Assembly: GCA_021800315.1 (NCBI GenBank)
Contig: JAJYZD010000100.1
Location: forward strand, 1 to 12,077
DNA from: Bacillota bacterium
Lineage (GTDB): Bacteria > Bacillota > Desulfotomaculia > Desulfotomaculales > JAJYZD01
Direction of reading: 5' to 3'
DNA: 12,077 bases
Shown: positions 7,586 through 12,077 of the stretch, one piece after another
Layout of the letters: every line of letters starts with the position of its first letter
Position numbering within the stretch: the first letter of the stretch is position 1
The notes under the pieces: generated by a model
Seen by the model: only the letters and a program-made list of their open reading frames with translations
Databases searched by the model: none
What the model was told of the DNA's origin: nothing
Position numbers and translations under genes: made by a program

Positions 7586-9582
7586 CACTTTCCCTCCCGA
7601 ATATTTACTGCTTCCCGTGCCAGTTCGGCAAACCGGATCATGGCCGCGGGATTCCGGATCGAATCCAGGTTGACGGCCGTTTCCACGCTCGCGCCCGCCA
7701 GGATTTTTTTGACCGGCACCTCCAGCTTTTTACCGTTCAGGGTACGGGGTACCTCGGTGATCTGGAATATCCCGTCGGGGACATGGCGCGGTGTCAGGCT
7801 GGTTCGAATGGCGTGTCTGATCCGGGCTTTGAGGGGATCATCCAAAACCAGGCCCTCCCGTAAAACCACGAAGAGAGGCATGTAATATCCGCCTTCCGGC
7901 AGTTCCAGCCCTACAACCAGGCTGTCCGCAACCTCCGCCAGATCCTCGACCGCGCTGTAGATTTCGCTGCTCCCCATTCTGACGCCCATTCGGTTCAAGG
8001 TGGAGTCCGACCGGCCGTAGATCACGCCACTGCCCCGCGCCGTGATTTTGACCCAGTCTCCGTGACGCCAGATGCCGGGATACATGTCGAAATAACTGTC
8101 AAAATATTTTTGGTTCCCGGGGTCACCCCAGAAGAACAGCGGCATGGAAGGCATTGGTCCGGTGATGACCAGTTCGCCGACTTCGTCAACCAGCGAACGG
8201 CCTCTATCGTCAAAGGCCCGGGCGTCCACCCCCAGCAACCGGCACTGCAATTCTCCCGCATGAACCGGTAGGAGGGGACAGCCTCCCAGGAAGGCCGTGC
8301 AAACGTCTGTACCGCCCGCAGTGGAAGCAAGCCAGGTGTCACTCCCGACCTGCCCGTAGACCCATTCGAAGCCCTCCGGGGGAAGGGGGGAACCAGTGGA
8401 GCCGATAAACTTCAAACGAGTCAGATCGTGGTTTTTGCCGGGCTCCAGCCCCGCCTTCATACAGGCGGTCAAAAAGGCCGCGCTGGTGCCGAAATGGCTC
8501 GTACCGGTATCGGCGATGAACTTCCACAATACTCCCGGGTCGGGGTAAACGGGGTTGCCGTCATAAAGCAAAACGGTGGCTCCCACCAGCAAGCCTCCCA
8601 GCAACATGTTCCAAACGACCCAGCTGGGGGTGACGAACGAGAAGAAGCGGTCTCCCGGCTGCAGATCCTGGTGCAGTCCCAGGTATTTTAAATGTTCGAC
8701 CACAATGCCGCCCTGACCCTGCACGATAGCCTTCGGCAGGCCGGTGGTACCGGAGGAATAAAGTATCCACAACGGGGTTTCAAACGGGACCTGCTCGAAG
8801 AACATCAATCCTTCCCCGACCAGGATATCCTCCCAGGTCAAAGCATCCTCCGAACCCGTGCCACCTTGATCCGGAAAGAGATAGGGTACCGTGACGGTCT
8901 TCTCCAGCGTCGGCAGGCCCCGCCGCAGTTCGGCCACCGTGGAACGCCGGTCGAAGGGTTTCCCTCCGTACTGGTAACCGTCCACCGCAAAGAGGACTTT
9001 GGGCCCGATCTGCCGAAACCGGTCGACGACACTGCGACTGCCGAAGTCAGGCGAGCAACTGGACCACACCGCTCCCAGGGCGGCACAGGCCAGAAAGGCA
9101 ACCACGGCTTCCGGTATGTTCGGCAGGTAGGCCGCCACCCGGTCGCCCCGCCGGACGCCCAGGTCGCGAAGCCAGGTGGCGACCGACGCCACCTGGCGCC
9201 CAAGGTCCGCCCAGGAAAGCGCGGTCAGGGGGCGGATCTCGGACTGGAACAATAGAGCGGGATGGGCCGGAGACGAATTGCGGAAAACATGCTCGGCGTA
9301 GTTTAACTCGGCCCCCCCGAACCAGCGCGCACCGGGCATGGTTTTCTCCCCCAGCACGCTTGTATAGGGTTTGGAGGCTTTGATCCGGTAAAATTCCCAG
9401 ATCGACGCCCAGAAATCCTCGACGTGGCCAACGGACCAATCCCAGAGGTCATGGTAGTTATCAACTCTCACCCTGGGGTTCCGCCCGACGCCCAGCCAGT
9501 TTATATACCGGGTCATGTTGGCCTGGTCAACGAGTTCCCGGGATGGTTCCCAGAGAAGGCTTCCTTCGCGAATCGTCCGCAT
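7585..9582 (-). CDS. Acetoacetyl-CoA synthetase (acetoacetate-CoA ligase)
   Basis: This is a 665-residue enzyme, near the roughly 650 residues usual for the family. It converts acetoacetate, ATP and CoA to acetoacetyl-CoA, AMP and pyrophosphate. The N-terminal part is the ACS-type region (WFGGAELNYAEHVFRN at about 87-102, WSSCSPDFG at about 173-181). A3 is YSSGTTGLPKA at 275-285 and A5 is STAGGTD at about 420-426, the form typical of acetoacetate rather than fatty-acid ligases. HGDW is at about 507-510 and the A10 lysine is in LNGKK near 618. The frame extends back to GTG 9594, but that codon lies within the GGAGGTGA ribosome site. ATG 9582, 8 bases downstream of the site, is therefore the better start. 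The gene is one of the most GC-rich in the window. It probably salvages free acetoacetate; a related 3-oxo acid substrate cannot be excluded. Confidence 0.92.
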   Translation of the reverse strand: MRTIREGSLLWEPSRELVDQANMTRYINWLGVGRNPRVRVDNYHDLWDWSVGHVEDFWASIWEFYRIKASKPYTSVLGEKTMPGARWFGGAELNYAEHVFRNSSPAHPALLFQSEIRPLTALSWADLGRQVASVATWLRDLGVRRGDRVAAYLPNIPEAVVAFLACAALGAVWSSCSPDFGSRSVVDRFRQIGPKVLFAVDGYQYGGKPFDRRSTVAELRRGLPTLEKTVTVPYLFPDQGGTGSEDALTWEDILVGEGLMFFEQVPFETPLWILYSSGTTGLPKAIVQGQGGIVVEHLKYLGLHQDLQPGDRFFSFVTPSWVVWNMLLGGLLVGATVLLYDGNPVYPDPGVLWKFIADTGTSHFGTSAAFLTACMKAGLEPGKNHDLTRLKFIGSTGSPLPPEGFEWVYGQVGSDTWLASTAGGTDVCTAFLGGCPLLPVHAGELQCRLLGVDARAFDDRGRSLVDEVGELVITGPMPSMPLFFWGDPGNQKYFDSYFDMYPGIWRHGDWVKITARGSGVIYGRSDSTLNRMGVRMGSSEIYSAVEDLAEVADSLVVGLELPEGGYYMPLFVVLREGLVLDDPLKARIRHAIRTSLTPRHVPDGIFQITEVPRTLNGKKLEVPVKKILAGASVETAVNLDSIRNPAAMIRFAELAREAVNIREGK

Positions 9583-9590
9583 GGCGGCGT

Positions 9591-9598
9591 TCACCTCC
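9591..9598 (-). promoter_or_regulatory. Ribosome site that sets the acetoacetyl-CoA synthetase start
   Basis: GGAGGTGA contains the in-frame GTG 9594, so that codon cannot be the start served by this site. ATG 9582, 8 bases downstream, fits well. Confidence 0.75.
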
Positions 9599-9621
9599 GG
9601 GTTATTTCCGCATCCGGGGCA

Positions 9622-10776
9622 TCAGACCGACTTAAGAAGGTCCCGCATAATGATCATCTTTTGGATCTCCGATGTACCTCCGCCAATCGCGTGGATTTTT
9701 GCGTCCCTCATCATCCTTTCCACCGGAAACTCCTTCATATAACCATAGCCGCCCAATATTTGTACAGCTTCAGTGGTTACCCTCATACACACCTCCGACG
9801 CATAGAGCTTGGCGTACGATGCCAGGCGATTGGTTTCCCTGCCCCTTCCACCCTGGGCCACCGTACTGGTACCTTTATAAACAAGAAGCCTCGACGCTTC
9901 AATTTCCACGGCCATATTAACCAGTTTGTCCTGGATCAATTGAAACATCGCAATAGGCTGGCCAAACTGGGTCCTTTCCCTCGCATAACGAAGAGAAAAT
10001 TCATAGGCACCCCTGGCTACCCCGACAGACAAGGCCCCCATGAAAAGCCTTTCCGTATTGAGGCCGCTCATCTGCACAAAAACTCCCTTGTTTTCTTCCC
10101 CCACCAGGTTTTCTCTGGGTACGACACAATTCTCAAACACAAGCTCCCCCGTTGGTGAACCACGCCAGCCCATTTTTTCAAATTTCCTGCCGGCGATAAA
10201 TCCCGGAAATTTTCGTTCCACGACAAAAGCACTGATCCCGTGGGGACCCAATTCGGGATCAGTTTTCGCGTATACAATAAACGCATCACCAATGGGGCCA
10301 TTGGTGATGAAAGTCTTTGTCCCGTTTAATACATAATAATCTCCTTTCAGTTCGGCGCGGGTTCTCATAGAGGTAACATCAGAACCTGCCTCCGGTTCGG
10401 TCATAGCAATACCGCCGATCATTTCACCGGCGCACATGGGTGGCAGATATTTCTCTTTGAGCTTTTCGCTTCCGTTTCTACAAAGGTTGTCACTGAATAA
10501 ATCGGCATTGGCACCAAAAGCTATGCAGGTAGACGCGCACACCGCCGCCAGTTCCTCCGCCACAATCATCATATCCATATAGGTACCCCCGGCACCACCG
10601 TATTCAACCGGAATAGTGATTCCCAGGAGGCCCATCTCGCCCATTCTCTTAAAATTATCGTGAGGAAATTTCTCATCACGATCAATTTCGTAAGCAAGGG
10701 GCGCGACATCCTTCTGAGCAAACCTTCTTACCGTTGACGCCAGCAACAATTGTTCCTCAGATAACTGAAAATCCAT
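9622..10776 (-). CDS. Acyl-CoA dehydrogenase, isovaleryl-/long-chain-type active site
   Basis: This 384-residue FAD-dependent dehydrogenase has the family's usual length. It should introduce the trans-2 double bond in an acyl-CoA and pass electrons to an electron-transfer flavoprotein. FAD/substrate signature MTEPEAGSDVTSMRTRA lies at 125-141, a WRGSPTGELVFENCVVP block at 204-220, RTQFGQ at 268-273, and QILGGYGYMKEFPVERMMRD at 339-358. At the medium/short-chain catalytic position the usual YEGT is replaced by GGGT (365-368), so that Glu is absent. Instead Glu242 lies in SGLNTERL, matching the Glu254 region of human isovaleryl-CoA dehydrogenase (Glu261 in long-chain enzyme). This favours branched or bulky substrates (inference). 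ATG 10776 has an AAGGGGA site about 5 bases upstream. A 165-base gap precedes it and 39 bases follow to the acetoacetyl-CoA synthetase start. Confidence 0.94.
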   Translation of the reverse strand: MDFQLSEEQLLLASTVRRFAQKDVAPLAYEIDRDEKFPHDNFKRMGEMGLLGITIPVEYGGAGGTYMDMMIVAEELAAVCASTCIAFGANADLFSDNLCRNGSEKLKEKYLPPMCAGEMIGGIAMTEPEAGSDVTSMRTRAELKGDYYVLNGTKTFITNGPIGDAFIVYAKTDPELGPHGISAFVVERKFPGFIAGRKFEKMGWRGSPTGELVFENCVVPRENLVGEENKGVFVQMSGLNTERLFMGALSVGVARGAYEFSLRYARERTQFGQPIAMFQLIQDKLVNMAVEIEASRLLVYKGTSTVAQGGRGRETNRLASYAKLYASEVCMRVTTEAVQILGGYGYMKEFPVERMMRDAKIHAIGGGTSEIQKMIIMRDLLKSV

Positions 10777-10941
10777 AGCGTTCCCCTTCTCTTTGTATAT
10801 TTTTTCATACTTAAGAGTTTGCCCTGTGTTCCATCTAAGCCATCAACCGTACCCCGGCAACCCTTGTTTCGTTTAAGGCGCAGATCATTGTGGAACGATT
10901 CGGCATACAAGCAGGTAAAGCTGTCAGGATTTTAGAATGCC
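10777..10941 (-). other. 165-base intergenic gap before the acyl-CoA dehydrogenase gene
   Basis: This is the longest gap between recognised genes. It holds no recognisable gene or gene remnant in any frame I read. On the minus strand it ends in an AT-rich stretch (about 10789-10812, with AAAAAATATACAAAG) just before the ribosome site, unlike the surrounding GC-rich sequence. An internal promoter is possible, but no good -35/-10 pair stands out. No hairpin followed by a T-run is visible. Confidence 0.35.
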
Positions 10942-11733
10942 TTATTTACCTGTAAATACAGCCTCCCTCTTTTCCCTGAACGCGGCCAATGCCTCGCTGA
11001 AGTCTCTGGTTTGGAAGGACATGGCCATTGAATAAGCTTCGTATTCCAGCATGGCACCTAGATCCATCACTTCTGACTGGTTCAATCCCGTCTTAACCAT
11101 CCCGATTGCCTTGCTCGCTCCCTTAGCCAACCGGTCGGCCCACTCCTCAACAACTGCCTCAAACTGGTCCACCGGGACCCATTTACTGATCAGCCCGATT
11201 CTTTGGGCTTCCATGGCTGATACGGCATCTCCCAGCAGAGCCATTTGTTTGGCCCTGGCCATTCCCACCAGCCTCGGCAGGAAATAAGTTCCCCCCAGGT
11301 CCAGGGACAGGGAACGCTGCGTGTAAATCTGGGCAAGCACCGCATCCTCACGCGCGATAGTCAAGTCGCACATCAGCGCCAGGTTCAGTCCGCCACCCAC
11401 CGCCGCACCGTTTATAGCGGCAATAACAGGTTTTTCCAGGCCGTACCAGTTGTAAATTGCCTGACCGGCCTTTTTCAACGCCTGCCTGACCGCCGACGAG
11501 TCGTTCACATTTAGTTCCTCCGCCAGGTCGTGCAGGTCGGCGCCGGAGCAGAAGGCCCGCCCCCTTCCGGTGATTACCACCACCCTGACACCATCATCAT
11601 CCCTTAAAAGTCTACACACCTGGTCCAGTTCGTCGAACATCTTGAGAGTCATGGCGTTGTATCGTTCGGGCCTGTTTAATGTCACCCTGGCCTTGCCGTC
11701 CTTTATTTCCAGGATGATCGTCTCATAGTTCAT
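10942..11733 (-). CDS. Enoyl-CoA hydratase/isomerase family protein with Asp-type active site
   Basis: This 263-residue crotonase-fold protein is the usual single-domain length. The oxyanion-hole elements are visible: SGADLHDL at 63-70 and GGG at 113-115. The two glutamates of true enoyl-CoA hydratase are not: the first position is Asn117 (GGGLN) and the second falls on Tyr137. An Asp145 precedes GGTYFLPRLVG, as in E. coli PaaG, whose catalytic Asp136 also precedes GGT, and in many enzymes annotated broadly as enoyl-CoA hydratase. The predicted role is therefore double-bond isomerisation (delta3/delta2 enoyl-CoA or similar) rather than simple hydration, which the fused enzyme downstream can supply. 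The start at ATG 11733 has a G-rich site (GGGGGGA) 5 bases upstream. It lies 77 bases after the small ORF and 165 bases before the dehydrogenase. Confidence 0.9.
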   Translation of the reverse strand: MNYETIILEIKDGKARVTLNRPERYNAMTLKMFDELDQVCRLLRDDDGVRVVVITGRGRAFCSGADLHDLAEELNVNDSSAVRQALKKAGQAIYNWYGLEKPVIAAINGAAVGGGLNLALMCDLTIAREDAVLAQIYTQRSLSLDLGGTYFLPRLVGMARAKQMALLGDAVSAMEAQRIGLISKWVPVDQFEAVVEEWADRLAKGASKAIGMVKTGLNQSEVMDLGAMLEYEAYSMAMSFQTRDFSEALAAFREKREAVFTGK

Positions 11734-11810
11734 TTAATTCCCCCCCGATAATCTACTTTCGCTAACCAACCGACCGGCCGTCCAAACGTCTCTTCTACGG
11801 GCTGAACCGT

Positions 11811-11954
11811 TTATATAGACTTATCCTCCGGAACCGCCAGGCGTTCCATCGCCAGTTTCTGCAGCACGCTGAAGCTGTCCTTTCCCTCCGGGGAGGTCGG
11901 CCACTCCCCCTTCCATTCCAGAAAATCGCCGGGGATTTCATATTCGGCCATCAT
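11811..11954 (-). CDS. Small ORF, 47 residues, unrecognised
   Basis: This short frame is open from a double ATG (11954 and 11951) to TAA at 11813-11811. It is preceded by GAGGA about 5-8 bases upstream, a reasonable ribosome site. The product begins MMAEYEIPGDFLEWKGEWPT, has Trp14 and Trp18, a likely helical stretch SFSVLQKLAMERL (27-39), and ends PEDKSI. It is acidic (10 Asp/Glu against 5 Lys/Arg by my count) and has no signal peptide or membrane segment. I do not recognise a family. It lies on the same strand 77 bases upstream of the hydratase/isomerase, so it is probably cotranscribed with the pathway genes. It could be a genuine small accessory protein or, like the ligase stub at 681-565, a leftover of a larger gene. 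The start codon and ribosome site favour the first. Confidence 0.55.
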   Translation of the reverse strand: MMAEYEIPGDFLEWKGEWPTSPEGKDSFSVLQKLAMERLAVPEDKSI

Positions 11955-12077
11955 ACCGTTCCTCGCAACGTAAGCAAACCTTAGCATAGGCCACTAATTA
12001 CGCAGAGGGAGGGAGTCTTAGCGGAATGGCATAAGGCAGGACGCTTACACGTCGCCCCCGCCATCCGCAGAGTCCTC
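11955..12077. other. Upstream edge region, no supported gene
   Basis: These 123 bases precede the small ORF. On the minus strand one frame is open from the window edge to a TAA at about 12047-12045 (would end DGGGDV), which could be the tail of another gene but is too short to judge. I see no convincing promoter, terminator or RNA structure. Confidence 0.3.

Noticed and set aside
9424..10158. 244-codon plus-strand open frame across the dehydrogenase and acetoacetyl-CoA synthetase junction
   Set aside because: It overlaps two well-supported minus-strand genes and shows no domain features.
10728..10910. 60-codon minus-strand frame in the gap before the dehydrogenase gene
   Set aside because: It overlaps the dehydrogenase start in another frame, has no family resemblance and no clear ribosome site.
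10880..10938. GGCAT/ATGCC inverted repeat as a terminator after the hydratase gene
   Set aside because: The stem is only 5 bases with a loop of over 30 bases and no following T-run on the minus strand.
11735..11810. Promoter between the small ORF and the hydratase/isomerase
   Set aside because: TTGGAC and TAGATT elements occur, but their spacing is about 24 bases or more, too long for a typical promoter.
12045..12077. Possible tail of an upstream gene ending in GGGDV
   Set aside because: Only ten codons are visible and another frame is equally open, so a coding call is not supportable.

Overview
The window reads as one long unidirectional operon of acyl-CoA metabolism. Every gene I can support lies on the minus strand, so transcription runs from high to low coordinates. 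Strong GGAGG-type ribosome sites, a GTG start, 1-4 base gene overlaps and moderate to high, uneven GC suggest a bacterium. A Gram-positive anaerobe of the Peptococcaceae/Desulfotomaculum type is my guess from overall style. That guess is inference only, because the window holds no taxonomic marker.

Layout in transcription order. 11954-11811 is an unrecognised 47-residue small ORF. 11733-10942 is a crotonase-fold enoyl-CoA hydratase/isomerase with an Asp-type (PaaG-like) active site. 10776-9622 is an acyl-CoA dehydrogenase whose catalytic glutamate sits in the isovaleryl-CoA/long-chain position. 9582-7585 is acetoacetyl-CoA synthetase. 7585-5912, 5915-4380 and 4336-2777 are three different AMP-forming acyl-CoA synthetases. 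2751-697 is a fused enoyl-CoA hydratase/3-hydroxyacyl-CoA dehydrogenase. 681-565 is the C-terminal stub of a further acyl-CoA synthetase whose body is gone. 575 to the window edge is the N-terminal part of a CaiB/BaiF-family protein with alpha-methylacyl-CoA racemase residues.

How the genes fit together (inference from families): the ligases activate one or several carboxylic acids to CoA esters. The racemase would convert 2-methylacyl-CoA to the stereoisomer the dehydrogenase accepts. The dehydrogenase, hydratase/isomerase and fused hydratase/dehydrogenase run beta-oxidation. Acetoacetyl-CoA synthetase recovers free acetoacetate. The combination of racemase and isovaleryl-type dehydrogenase points to methyl-branched or otherwise awkward acids rather than plain fatty acids. 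No thiolase or electron-transfer flavoprotein is in view, so these must lie outside the window.

The most notable points are the run of four intact adenylate-forming CoA ligases plus a decayed fifth, the unusual active-site motifs in the 4336-2777 ligase, and the unrecognised small ORF near the upstream end. No RNA gene, insertion sequence, CRISPR array or convincing terminator was found. No gene-free stretch exceeds 300 bases.
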